Assembly (NCBI RefSeq): GCF_004210375.1
Contig: NC_134830.1
Location: 64,954,326-65,018,325 of the forward strand
DNA: 64,000 nt
Reading direction: 5' to 3'
Origin: Tachypleus tridentatus
Taxonomy: Eukaryota > Arthropoda > Merostomata > Xiphosura > Limulidae
In this document: in pieces, positions 12,100 through 24,700 of the stretch
Layout of the letters: every line of letters starts with the position of its first letter
How positions within the stretch are numbered: position 1 is the first letter of the stretch
The notes under the pieces: model-generated
Told to the model about the DNA's origin: nothing
What the model saw: the letters and a program-made list of their open reading frames with translations, nothing else
Database searches by the model: none
Position numbers and translations under genes: made by a program

Positions 12100-12390
12100 A
12101 CATTGTAAGAAATTAAACGTACATCGCAACTGATCCTAATTTAGCTGTTTTTCGAGTGTTTTAGTCTTTTCGTGAAGATCTAAAAAAACAAAATAGAATG
12201 AAATAGTTGTCTCAATATTACATGGATGATTTTTAAATTTCTTGCCATTCTTATTCTTTGCTGTTTCAAGATGTCGCAAGAATAACTTTTCATCAGCCAT
12301 TTTATATATGTTTGGAACGTTTTATTTGAAATGTCAAAAAATAACATTCCCGCCCTTTCAGACGTGGGTGCGTTATAATTGTTGTGTATG

Positions 12391-12564
12391 AATAATTATT
12401 TGTAATAACCGTTAGCAAAATTGTATTTTTTCTTACATATTAAATATATATTTGTGTTAAGAAAGAAAATTGTGTGTATCGATCTTGTTGGCAAATATTA
12501 TAAATTCAATACATACCAAAATTTAATTAATATTTAAATTTCCGGCAATATGATATCGTAATAT
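12391..12564. repeat. Dispersed repeat of unknown type, member 1
   Basis: Similar to 38199-38384 in the same orientation: taattatttgtaataaccgt, tttgtgttaagaaag and atcttgttgg recur in order. Copy B keeps only the first 70 bp (53104 on), having lost about 100 bp corresponding to A 12461-12560. Confidence 0.6.
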
Positions 12565-12892
12565 ACTAAGTTAAGATAAACTTTTAACATAAAATATCAA
12601 TAAAAAAGTAACCAATAAGAAACTCCCCAGGGGCTCAGCATCAAGTCTTGGTCTTGTAACCCTTTAAATCGGGTTAAACTATTTGCGGTAACTCAAAGTG
12701 TGAATTTATGTTTAAACACAAAGAAAGAAACCTATTAACAACTGCATTCTAATTATTAAATTTTACTTAATATTTATATGGGTGAATCAGACAAGTTTTC
12801 AGTTTACGATTAAAAAATTCAATGTACTAATTCATATTTATCAGAACAAATAGTTTCCATAATATCTCTTGTAATATTTATAAGAAATTGCT

Positions 12893-13162
12893 TGTTTGTT
12901 TGTTTTTGAATCTCTCGCAAAGCTACAAGAGAGCTTTCTGCGCTAACTGTATCTAGCTCAGCAGCGTAAGCTAGAGAGAAGACAGCTACTCATCATCTCC
13001 CACCGCCAGCTCTTGAGCTACTTCTTTACCTATAAATAATGAGATTAATCTTTGAATTGTAACGTTCCCTCGATTGAAAGAGCATGTTTGGTGCGACGGG
13101 AATTCGAACCCGCGACCCTCAGATTACGAGTTTAGTGCTTTATCCACCCGGCCATGCAGGAG
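12893..13162 (-). mobile_element. SINE family 1, reverse (copy B 53505-53770)
   Basis: gtttgtttgtttttgaat tail, gcgctaactgtatc body, gggaattcgaacccgcgac B-box region and cccggccatgc head end. In both copies. Confidence 0.85.
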
Positions 13163-13178
13163 CCTTGATAAATTAATG

Positions 13179-13346
13179 GAAAGTAAGTGTACATACACTT
13201 AAATTAATTTGTATTTGAACTTTGTCATCATGTGTGACGTCATTCTTAAACTGGAAACAGTTTGAATTGCGTATAACTTTTATGTACCGTTGCAGACAAG
13301 CACTGAACTGTTTTCGTATTTTAGCACTAGAAATACTATAATGCGA
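13179..13346. other. 168-bp block identical in both copies
   Basis: Identical base for base to 53792-53959, while surrounding DNA differs at about one base in 15-20. Contains a TGACGTCA palindrome at 13235-13242. A 65-codon open frame on - covers it, with no recognised domain. Confidence 0.5.
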
Positions 13347-13821
13347 TGAGTAGAATGTTTCGCCATCCAAGTATCCTTGTTGAATTGAACTGTTTCAATA
13401 AATACCTTAGACTAAAGCTGTAAAAATCCCTTAATCCTTTCCATACTGATAATTGTTAAGTAGATTTATCTTGCACTTAGCAAGTGAAATCTACTGTAGA
13501 TCATGCTGGTTGATAGAAGTTTATCAAGTTTTATGGTATCCATACTTAATTTTTTCAAAAGATTCAGCACAAAAATTTTGCAATTAAACGTTGCGAAATC
13601 CTATCTCTATTATGAATTCTAAAGAGGAAAGAAAGAAATAACATTCTATTAAATAGGCCTAAGACAAGTCAACAAAAACGTATACGCTTCATTATAATTC
13701 TTTTTATCACGTGTTAGTTGTCAGAGTACTGGTAATTGAGTCACTTTTTTGTCCCCCCACTTCACGGTTAAGAAATTCCAGATTTTCAAAACTACAACTG
13801 GTTTGTATTTTGAATCTTACA

Positions 13822-14060
13822 CACAGCTATTCAAGGAGTACCTGGACGAGCCGTTCCTAATTTCGCAGTGTAAGACTATAGGGAAGGCAACTATCAAACA
13901 TTACTCACCAACTCTTGGGCTGATTTTTATCAACTAAAAGTGTGATTGACCATTACGTAACAACGATCCGACGGATGAAAGGGCGAGTGTGTTTGGTAAT
14001 TCAATTTGAATTCGCGCCTCGTAGATTGTCGGTCGAGCACCCTATTCACAAGCCTATGAA
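13822..14060 (-). mobile_element. Diverged SINE family 1 (copy B 54430-54668)
   Basis: gccgttcctaatttcgcag, gtaagactatagggaagg and gatgaaagggcgag remain; the head is badly altered. Shared by both copies. Confidence 0.7.
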
Positions 14061-15099
14061 GATTACAGTTATTCTTTGCTATAAGTCCGCAGGCTAGTGG
14101 GCACCAGTATTACAGAATAATTACGTTAGAAATAAAGTGTAAGATGTTGTTAGTCCTAATTAAAACTTATAATAGGCTTAATCCTCAAAGACATAATTTA
14201 TTGGAAACAAACTGTCATATAACACAATCGCAGAGCTCAAAATATATGGTTTCTTTTCATAGTTCTCGCCTACTTCTCCATGAATTGCACTGGTTTACTT
14301 TCGAAAAATATTCATATTCGTGCGATCGTAATTTTGAAAACTTTAAAAATTTTACATCCTCAGGAGTTTATGATTATCCACTTTTTCTTTTTTGTTAACA
14401 CTTAAGACACAATTTTCCAAAACCCTCAAACGTCTTGCTCTTCTATTTTGATTCATTTAACCAGAACGTAGATTATTTACAGTAATTTGGATTATTTTCT
14501 TATATGATAACTGGTAAATGTTGTTATTTTGATATATATTTAGGTATCAGTTTTTAGTCGTTTTTATTTTCACAAACATTTAAGAATTCGTTTTAATTTG
14601 ATAATTATTTTCTCTGATTATTTTTAAAAAATATTTAATATCATTTTTAAGTGGGCTACTTTAATAACATATATATACATATATTATTTTTAAATACCAC
14701 GTCTAAAACATTTCTGAGTATGGCTAGTTTAATTTGAGCCTTTGATCAAGACACTTTGTTTTATTTTTGTCTTTCCAATTTTTCCAACCAACCTAATTAT
14801 TTTGAAGTCGCTAACACTTACATTCAGATTAGTCAGTCATGTTTTCCCTGCAACAGGCGAGATAGATTCAGATTATAACTTGATATGGTCACAAGAATGG
14901 AGGAACATAATATTTAAACTTGTGCTAAGCCTCACCTGCAATTAAGATAAATGAATGTGTTTAAGCCAACAAATAGCACCTTTCAAGTTTAAACACCTTA
15001 TTTCAAAGCATAATCACTGTAATGAAGAATATAAGTACCTTTCCTAAATTTTCTTAGTAATCATATATAATATTGTATTTTTCGTATCGAAATATGCCC

Positions 15100-15225
15100 G
15101 TGGAATTCAAATCCACATCGAATATAGCTACTCAACGTGGTATTTGCCCTATATCCACCACGTGGATTCGAGGCCCCGGATTTCAGCGTTGCAAGTCAAT
15201 AAACGTTTCGCTGACCCACTAGGGG
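15100..15225 (-). mobile_element. SINE family 3-like element at the edge of a B deletion
   Basis: tttgccctatatccaccacg, ggattcgaggccccgga and gcgttgcaagtcaataaac. Copy B keeps only the first 45 bp. Confidence 0.55.
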
Positions 15226-16395
15226 ACACGTGCGTGTATCAGAGGATTGAAAAGCTAGAATCGCTAGACTTAGTAAAATCAGTATTACTGTTCTTCAAAA
15301 ATGTGTCGAACCAGCAACTGTTGGCATAAACTGTTCTGCATTGGTTTGAAATGTACGTTATGGTGCAATACATGTAATCCCTCTTTGCTTCTTCGAAATA
15401 CATTACTAGGCTTCTGCTTCTTTGTTGAAAAGAAAAAGAAAAAGTAATAGTAGGAAATCGGATACGTATTATACTTAGAGTATTTACTTAATTTAATAAT
15501 ATTGAAAGATCTTTATATGTTGGTAATTTTTATATCGCATTCACATTGTTCATTCTAAATTAAAATACTGGATTTTATTTTATAATTTTTAATTTTTTCC
15601 ATGTATTCATGATAGAGTATGGTTGGAGCTGGGGTAAAAGAAAGCAAAAATAGATTATGTGTAATAACTATTATTACTTATTCACCATATAAAAGTATAC
15701 ATACATGATCATTTGTGCTTGTCTTTGTGCATGAAAAAAATATATATAATATGTAGACATAATGAAGTACTGATTGAAATTCATTGCGGTTAGTACAGGT
15801 GGAAACTTTTGAGTAAATGGCAGTTTTTGTGTCAGCTTAGAGGTGAGAAAATGTAGCGATGCTACAGTGTTTCAAATCATTCTTTTGGAGTTAACTCTAT
15901 TTAATCTTACAGTTACTGAAATGAGAATTTTGTAATAGAATTAGAATGACACTCAGATAGTGCAATTTCTCCTTCTCCGCAATGTGTTTTAGTAAACAGT
16001 TTAAAGTATAAAATGATAGTTTGTTTGTTTAGAATTAAACATGATTCTACCAAATGGACTATCTCTGCTGTGGCCACCACGGGTATCGAAACCCATTTTC
16101 TAGTTGTGTGATTTTGCAGACATACCACTGTATCACTGGGGAGCATATACAATGAAGATATAACTTCTACGTGAAACACTCTTAAAAATGTAGGTCTAGG
16201 GTATAAGAACCTGTTTTCATAGAGCTGTAGATCTAGGGTATAAGAGTCTGTTTTTGTAGAGCTGTAAGTCTACGGTTTAAGATCCTGTTTTTATACAGCT
16301 GCAGATCTATCGTCTAAGATACCCTATTGTAGAAATGTAGGACTGGAGTCTAAGATCTTCTTTGTGTTTAGATGTAGGTCTAGGGTCTAAGATCC
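15150..16395. other. Block present in copy A, absent from copy B
   Basis: In B the flanks join at about 56065. The block contains a SINE family 2 at 16020-16145 and six units of the 37-bp minisatellite. The right breakpoint lies inside the minisatellite. Confidence 0.75.
16020..16145 (-). mobile_element. SINE family 2, reverse, copy A only
   Basis: gtttgtttagaattaaac tail, then cacgggtatcgaaaccc and gtatcactgggg. Its absence from B is due to the larger deletion. Confidence 0.7.
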
Positions 16396-16540
16396 TCATT
16401 TTTGTAGAGATATAGACCTGGTATCTAAAATGTTTTTTTTGTAGAAATGTTGGTCTAAAGTGTAATATCCTCTTTTTTGTAGATATATAAGTCTAGGGTC
16501 TAAGATCTTACTTTTGTACAGATGTAGGTCTCGGTGTACA
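16185..16540 (+). repeat. 37-bp-period minisatellite, about 10 units
   Basis: Each unit has the form g-tag-tct-ggt-taagat followed by cctgtttttgtagagat. Unit phases fall near 16190, 16227, 16264, 16301, 16337, 16374, 16412, 16449, 16486 and 16523. Confidence 0.85.
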
Positions 16541-17929
16541 ATATGTTTCTTTCTCAATTTGTTCCAAAGTTTAACATATTTCCAAATCTTCTTTGTATGA
16601 CATTTAGTAGGATCCTGTCTTTTGTCATATGTTTACTAAAAGTAATACGACTGGTGTAGGGGACACCTAATATTTGAACTAAATTTGGCCACTTTTAGAT
16701 ATAAATTTCTCGAGTTATCTTCAACAAGCGTACAAAGAAGTCAAAAACAGTAACCTTGCCCACTTGGCGTTAGTAAATATTTTTATAATTATAGTTTTTT
16801 GTAACCTCTATGTCAAAGTAAAATTTTCTTTACATTTCTAATGAGGATTAAATTTGTCTATTCGTTCAGTTTTCTCAAAGGGCACATGATCCATAGTAAT
16901 TGAAACATTATGTATTTGACTTAACCCTTAATACTCTGAAAGATGACAACAAACGTTCGACACTTAATTTGCAAAAATTTTGAAACAATACATAACATAA
17001 TCAGGCTAGAAATAACTATATGTTAAGTACGTTTTTAATAAATAATAGGTCTCGATTTGACTTCGTCAATATTTTCTTCTCGCAATATCACCCACACGTT
17101 GTTCAACTAAAAACACTAAAGTTATATATCTATGATCGATTCCTCAAACATCATAAATTCATCTTTTAAAAGCTTATTTATAGATTTATTTTTCAGCCCG
17201 TGATGTATAAGCATAATGAAAATTCAACAAAACAATGGTCTCTCTTCATCAGATGTGAAATATGCTTACGTACACAAATAACTAGAGATATTATATATTT
17301 ATTTATTTGTCGTCACGGTTTTGAAAAATCGGAATGTTTACTGAATCAAAAAAATCAATTTTGATGTCTTAGATCTTATTTCCAGGTTCTAGTACCCATA
17401 CTGAAGGACATAGCCAGTTGTAATGCTTAACAACTTACCCTGTTGATCATTATTTTAATTTCTTTTATTTTTATCATAAAAATTTCATACGTAATTGTAT
17501 TTATACGTTATATTTTCATTGTTCATCGCCCAATGTGGCACACCGGTATATCTACAGACTTGTCTGCGAAATACTATTTAACCTTTTATAGGAATATAAG
17601 TGATAATTTCAACGGAGTTCTTAGAAGGCTGACTTTGTATTGGAACTTATGTGATGACGTTTGGAGCTCTGAGCGGAAAAATACATAAAGTCAAATTGCA
17701 AAGCGTTTGGTGTTGACTGGCTACATTCCTTTTACTCAGGAGTTCCAATCTAGGGATAAGTTCCTTCATGTTTGAAATTCTAAAGATTGTACTACCACCC
17801 ATCCATTCCCATATTATGTCTTTTAAAATATTAGTCTCTTTGTCAAATGTATTTTGAAGGATTATTAGATAATAAATGTATACGTAAAAAAAGAAAGGCT
17901 TAATCCACTGTAACCTAAGTTGTTCGTGT

Positions 17930-18045
17930 GGATGTTTGTGTTTTCTTAACAGCAAAACGACATCAGGATATCTGCTGAGTCCACCGAGGGAACTCAAACG
18001 CGTGATTTTAGCGTTGTTAATCGGTATATTTACCGAATACCAGTG
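17930..18045 (-). mobile_element. SINE family 3 just upstream of transporter exon 1 (copy B 57623-57737)
   Basis: cttaacagcaaaacgacatc, ctgctgagtccaccgaggg and gttgttaatcgg. It lies 320 bp upstream of the exon 1 acceptor in both copies, presumably in an intron. Confidence 0.72.
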
Positions 18046-18364
18046 GAAAACCCATATTCTAGAATAAAGCTACATAACCACTGATGTTACATTTTTTATA
18101 TATTTTGTTTTTTGATACGTCATAAGGCATATGAAATTTTTGTATATATTGAGCTCGATCTATGGTCGTGTATTTAATGATGGGAGTTGTACAACGATGT
18201 CATCATAACCACTAATTAACAGTATTCCATAATATTAATATTGTAAAATTTACTTGAAACTAACATTATGATATTGTGTAGCAACTAATGTATTTACCAA
18301 CTATTTGAATAATGTGGTAAAACCGTAACCAACAGTTACTCTTGATTGTGTGTTTTTCTATCAG

Positions 18365-18712
18365 ACTTCTGTTCTGGATAATTGTGGAACGATGACGTCA
18401 CTTCCCATGTCAACAACACCTGAAATTGTCTCAAACTACATCAAAAATCACTCGTCTTCTACACCAACACTTGAGGAACAACTCAACCAATCAGAATCTT
18501 ATCCTTTAGAAACAAATTTTCTACAAACTGACGATTCAAAATGTTATTCTCACAAACATTCAGAAGATTCATTTGAGCGATTGGATTTTGGAAACGACAA
18601 CAAATGCCGTTGGATTACGAAACGTCAAATCTTAATTTTATCCTTAATCAATTTTGCTTTCTTCTGTCAAGCTAGCTGCTACGCTCTTCTTGCGCCATTC
18701 TTTCCTGAAGAG
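18365..18712 (+). CDS. SLC18B1: Transporter copy A exon 1: N-terminal tail and TM1
   Basis: An acceptor (tttttctatcag) ends at 18364, so a non-coding or coding exon must lie further upstream; I could not locate it. The chosen ATG is at 18392, and coding runs to a gtactt donor at 18713 in phase 0. Residues 1-75 are rich in Ser, Thr, Glu and Asn and look cytosolic. Residues about 80-104 form TM1, ending in the APFFPEE motif typical of SLC18B1. The start codon overlaps a perfect TGACGTCA palindrome (18393-18400). Confidence 0.85.
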
Positions 18713-21700
18713 GTACTTTTTTATGAATTATTTAAGGTACATGTAGAACTGTTAAAAATGACTTATGTTATACTTGGTGTTATTTAAACTTATAAAATAG
18801 ATATTAAGCACCAATATTATTTTATTTTAAACTTTCATTGCCAGTTTTCTTTTCAGTCGTAAGTTTAAAGTCATAATGGAAATTGATTGAACAAAATTCG
18901 AATGTAGATGAAAAACTAGTTATCAGTTGTGGAAATTCAAATAAGTGCGCGGAATTGAATGCTTATAGTTATACCCACAACATCTGAGCTCCTTTCTTTA
19001 CCTCTCGGCAGCCAGTTTTGGGAAGGCTGTTACAGTTAAAGTTATTCTAATATTAAAAGTAGAAAACAATCCCCAGAAATATTTCCACTAAAAGTTCCTC
19101 CTAACTTCTTCCCCCCCGTCCCACCAAACATTCTCACCCTTTCAGCTGTGAAGGCGTTATTTTATGTTACAGTCAACCTCACTATTCGTTGGTAAAAGAG
19201 TAGCTCAAGAGTTGGCGGTGAGTGGTGATACTAGCTGCCTTCTCTCTTGTCTTACACTGGTATATTAGGAAGGGCTAACGTAGATCGCTCTCGTGTAGCT
19301 TTGCGCGAAATTCAAAACAAACTATCATTTCAAAATACAATTTTCGTTAAAAATAGAGAATTACTTTCTATTTGATGTTCGTCAAAGTCACACATTATTG
19401 TTTCAAATATTCTTTTAGTTAACCCAGTGAGTAAATCAATAGAAATTTACTTAATTCACAATGTTTCCACCTATGTTTGTGCTTCTCTATTTTATATACC
19501 TTGAAATAGACCAAAACTTTCGTCAAGATAACTTTATAATCGCAATAAAGGAGAACCTGATTTTGTTGAAGTAATGTCGTTCTTAGGATTACGAAATAGA
19601 ACCTGCACTTAACGAAACATTGTTTTCCATTCATCTCATAATTTTTATACATTCAAACACACAGTCCCTTCACATATATAACTGTTATAAATAGCTGTCA
19701 ATTCTTATTTCTGTTTATCTACCTCTAAATTTGGATATAAGTAAAATTAAGTTGAATATATATAAGGAACTCCTATTCTTAAGTAATATTTAAACCACAA
19801 AAGCCTTTAGGACTTCTGAACCAAAACCGTATTTTTGCATATCAAATAAAACAAGGGTCTTACAGAATTTATGGCATTATTGCCCTTTTGGTATTTGGAA
19901 AGTAATTCTTCTCCTCACTTTGCTTATAGTAATATCATTGACTCAGGGAGTTTTAGTTTTTGGTGTTTAGTTTTCATACAAGTACGCGGCAATCATGAGA
20001 CTAAAATATCCATTTGAGGAGATGCGTTTTACATATTAATCCAATTGCAGCAACTTATCTCTTCCCTTGCATATGTTTCATTAGGAGTGATTGTTTTCTG
20101 TCAACTGACTATAGATGGTGAAGAGCAGTTTTGGATGTGGAAATGCATGGGCCTTAAAAACTCGTATTTTTTCTTTACTGTCCACGTATCTCGTTATTCG
20201 TTCTAGCTTTATTCGCTTTATAAAATCTTACATTAAATGTTACTGATAAACGGGATACTCGAACTGCTATGTGGATTCAACTCCCCAGACTTCTCTTACT
20301 AAGGCGTATATGTGAGTTTTTCTTATAGCAAAGCTACATTGGACTGTCTACTGTCCCACGAAAATCGAACCCCTAACTTTAGCGTTGTAAATACATACAC
20401 TTAATGCTATTCCAGCTGGGAACGTGCTAAGCCGAGTTTTACATTTTACTCGGAATAGCTGGAGTCCGAATTTTATTTTACTTCATTATGTTCGATGCTT
20501 TTTTATTTCAGCTGAGTTATATGACTATTGCATAACTAGATACATATAATTCAGAAAATAGCTTCAAAGCTATTATTATATTAATTAACTTTAGTTGCAA
20601 ATAGGCGATTAAAATGAGCATTATAAACTAGTAACGAATATAATATAAATTAAGCTTTAAAATTAATTCTATTTTAGAATTCTACTGACATTTTTCAGTC
20701 GTAACCTAAAATTAATAAAGGAAATTGGTTGGGTGATGCACCCAAAAAAGGTGAACATTCTATTGTAGAATTTTAGGGTGTTTTTATTGATATTATTCTA
20801 TTTTAGTAACTATAAGCAATTTTGAGGGTGGAGGTTGGGTATGGTTAAATATCTTGCTTATGAAGAATTGTGTACCACATTGACAATTTCCATGCTTTAG
20901 AATAAAAATCTCTACTGCTAAGAAATTCCATGTTCAATATCAACAGTTTTTTCTTATGTCATCTCATCAATCTGAAATCATAACCTATGTAACTAAGAAA
21001 CATCTTGGTTTTCAACGACAATATTTTATGTTCGTGGACACAACATACTTAGGTTTTTTTTGTATATCACACACATTTTATTACAAAAAAATCAGAGGAA
21101 CAGATGAAAAGAGATTACTTTTCGGAATATCCATTACGTATGAGAAATTAATAAATTGGACATTAACTATTCATTTTTTATTGTGAACAAGAGTATTTTT
21201 GTGAGAATTAATCATTGTAAAAATAGTGAAGGTTATACGCTTAATCTAATTCCTCTTTAAAAACTGAGTGAACTGACAGGAAATATGTGTACTTGCTGTA
21301 GATAGATAAAGATACAAATAAACATATAGTTAAGGCAAATAATTTCAGTTTAAGGTGCATTTCTTATGAATTATTATTCTTTGTTTGTTTAGAGATTTTT
21401 ATGTTCTTAAACCATCATTATTTGTATATGAACTTTTTCAGGCAGAGAAAAAACAACTATCATCAACCCAATATGGACTTGTTTTTGGAATGTTTTACTT
21501 CGTTGTATTTATTCTCTCTCCGTTCATGTGCAAGATGGTGAGTATCAATTAAACAATATAGTTTGGGCTGGATTAAGTTATTTATTCTATTGTTTCATTG
21601 CTAAGAAACATGTTCTTTAAATGCAAACATTTCGATCTCAAGTTATTATAATACATGCTAATAACTATTTTCATAGTTATTATGCTTTCATTTTCTGCTT

Positions 21701-24700
21701 TATGAAGATTAAAATTGCTAATATCAACATGTACAACTAAATGTAACATTTCAAACTAAAAACCCACCTCCAAAACACTTAACAAATGACAAAACGTTCT
21801 AAACATAGCAATTCTACTCGAATAAAAAATTATGAATTTGATACATAGAAAACGAGTGCTTGAAAGTCATCTATAAAGAGCAACGATTACAAAAGTACTT
21901 GCACAGTAAACATAAACTTACAAATTATGACAATAAAACAAACAACATTTAATTTTGGGCACGCTATCATGCCAGTTGGCAGAAATGATTATAAGGTGCC
22001 TGTAAGTGCATGGGAGAAACGATTCCAGTCTGTGAGATTGATAAATTATTAATATAAGTAATACAAACTGTCATTATGTTAGTTAGTATGAGCAATGGTT
22101 TTGCTCTGCCAGTTGTATTTTTATTGATACAAAAACAAAGCTGTTAGACTAACATCTAGAGGTAATTATTTAAAATTCTTAATTGAATTTTTCTGTGGAC
22201 AAAATCACACTGTCAGGCAGATAAGGTAGTAAAGACAACAGTTCCAAGTGTTAGTTTTAACAGACGCAACGGTTTCTTATTGTCGTGCAGATAATGTAAT
22301 AAAATCAACAAGTATAAGTTTTAGTAAATTCAACAATTCCATATTATCACGAAGAGAATCTAGTCCAGGCAATAATTTCAAGGATCATTATTAGTAGGCT
22401 CAACTACTCCGTATTGCTACACAATTAATTTTGTTCAGGCAATAACTCCAAGTGTTAGTTTTCTTAGACACAGTTTACTCGATATCGTCACGCAGATAAT
22501 ATATAGTTGAGACAACAATTCCAATATTGTAATGCATATTAGAGGTAAGAATTTATACCGTAAGGAAATAATGTAGCAAATTAAACAAATTTAAGCTATC
22601 TATTCTGGTGAAAATTCTTTTAACTATTAACTCAATCAGAATTTACTCAAATAAAAAAGAGTTTATTTTACCATTTTAAAACGTTCATTAACTGATTAGT
22701 TACAAATATTTTTCACGTAACTACTAAAGCATTCTTAGTATGTTGCGTATTTTTATTTTTAACTGATATGTTTTTTACTTACAGGTTCCAACATTGTCTC
22801 CAAAATTTTTAATAAACTCTGGGGTATTTTTTACTGGAGGTGCTACGATCTTGCTTGGGTAAGTTTACCATTCATTTTCGTTTGTTTTTTAACAATTATA
22901 ATAAAGGTAAAGGTAAATTTAAAACGTTTTGTCAAAGGTGATGCTGTTTATTTGTGTTCTTGAAAATCAAAGGTTTCTTCAATCAAATAAATATTTTCGC
23001 AAATATTTCTTGAAACAAAAGCGATATACTAAATCGCTTCTGAAAGGTTTGTTTACAATTAAGAACAAAGCTGCTACACAGTGGGCTATTTGCGTTCTGC
23101 CCACCAGGAGTATATAAATCCAATTTCTGGCGTTGTAAGTCCGCAAACATACCGCTTTGGCACTAAGAGAGGTGCACTTTGAATGGATACTTTTTATCTT
23201 TGCATAGTTTAAGTTTAGTTTCCTTTGTTGGGTATCAGCTTTTATGTGTTAGTTGAATTTTTTACAGTAAGTGTCTCTGATTTCTAGGCGATTACTTTAA
23301 CAAATATCACAAACAATACACAGTTCATTTCTTTGAAAATAATATATTAAAACATTTCATGCTGTTACACAAATGTTCGTTACCCGGTTAATCTCAACTT
23401 TTGTATCCAGAGCTTTATATTTGAGCCTCTTTTCGTCAAAGTCGACACAGACTGGTTCTTTTACGTCGAAACAGAATTGACAAGACGAATTATTCTCCTC
23501 TCCTCTATTATTACATTGAGAAATCTATTGTGTTTGTTTAATATTAGTTTGTTAAAGCTTTGAAATAATCACATAATAAAATACTCAAACCCTTTATTAA
23601 AATTACAAACACACCTATATTATGACGATTCCTCAAAAAAGAGGTTCGAAATCTTGTGCATTAGTTTAAATTCTTAAAAATTCAACTTTTAGAAAACACA
23701 CATTCATTTGAAAAATGTCCCTTAAGATTATTTGTTTAAAAGCAGACTATGGCATAAAATTAAAGATATAATTCAGTTATACACGTTTCTTCACTATTTT
23801 TAGGTTCTTTCAACTATATTTACTCGTATAGTACTGAACACTATCTTAATATCTGAGAATGATGATAATTGATTGGGTTATGCATCAGCTGCGTCGGAGG
23901 ATATTTAAAACTTTGGTAAAATATCTTTTGCACAAATGCACGCATGAAATCTAAAATCTTGTTACATTATAATTTTTAATAGTTATTTATAATAAATAAA
24001 ATTTATTTTACGAAGAACATTTTTGTGGCTGGAAAGTTCACTGAATCGCTATTAATTTTTAATCTGTACACCATTTAAGTAATCATTTTTAAGATATACA
24101 ACTGATTAAAGTAGTCAGAACAGGATATTGGCATTTGTTAAGGATAAAACTCTTTGCTAGTTAAGAAGCTTTGTTTGAAGATTAGTAAAAAAATAAATGA
24201 TATATAACCCTTTAGAAACGTGGTTAACTGAACAAATTAGAGATTACATAGCACTCTATAAAAATGATTTGAAAGTATAAGTGAAATAAGATTTGAATAA
24301 TTTATTAAAACATAACTTACACTACATTAATATGTTGAAATAGTCAGTTTAAACTGCAGGTGTGAATGTTTTAACTCAGTATTTTGTCTATTATTAATAT
24401 TAGGAGGAAAGTGTTTGATATTCTGTGCAGTGTATCCAAGAAGTCTTTTTATAATTTAGCAATGATGTTCTGTCTTTAGCACTGTAATAAAGTCCGCATC
24501 TGGAGCTACCTTTTTCTCGTTGTCGTTACTGGGAAGGATTGTTCAAGCTTTGGGATCCACAGCTCTGTTCACTCTGGGTTACACCATCGTTGCTAATGAA
24601 TTTACTGAACGTCGTGCTACAGTCCTTGTAAGAAGAATCTTTTTCAATAAACTTAAATGTAATGTCTTTTCATAAGCATTATGTACAGTATTCTCACTTG

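Noticed and set aside
13173..13370. 65-codon open frame on -, kept in copy B (53786-53983)
   Set aside because: No domain or splice support. Its conservation is explained by the identical 168-bp DNA block, whose cause is unknown; kept as a finding, not a gene.
17647..17997. 116-codon open frame on the - strand
   Set aside because: Overlaps a family 3 SINE and intronic DNA; not open in copy B.
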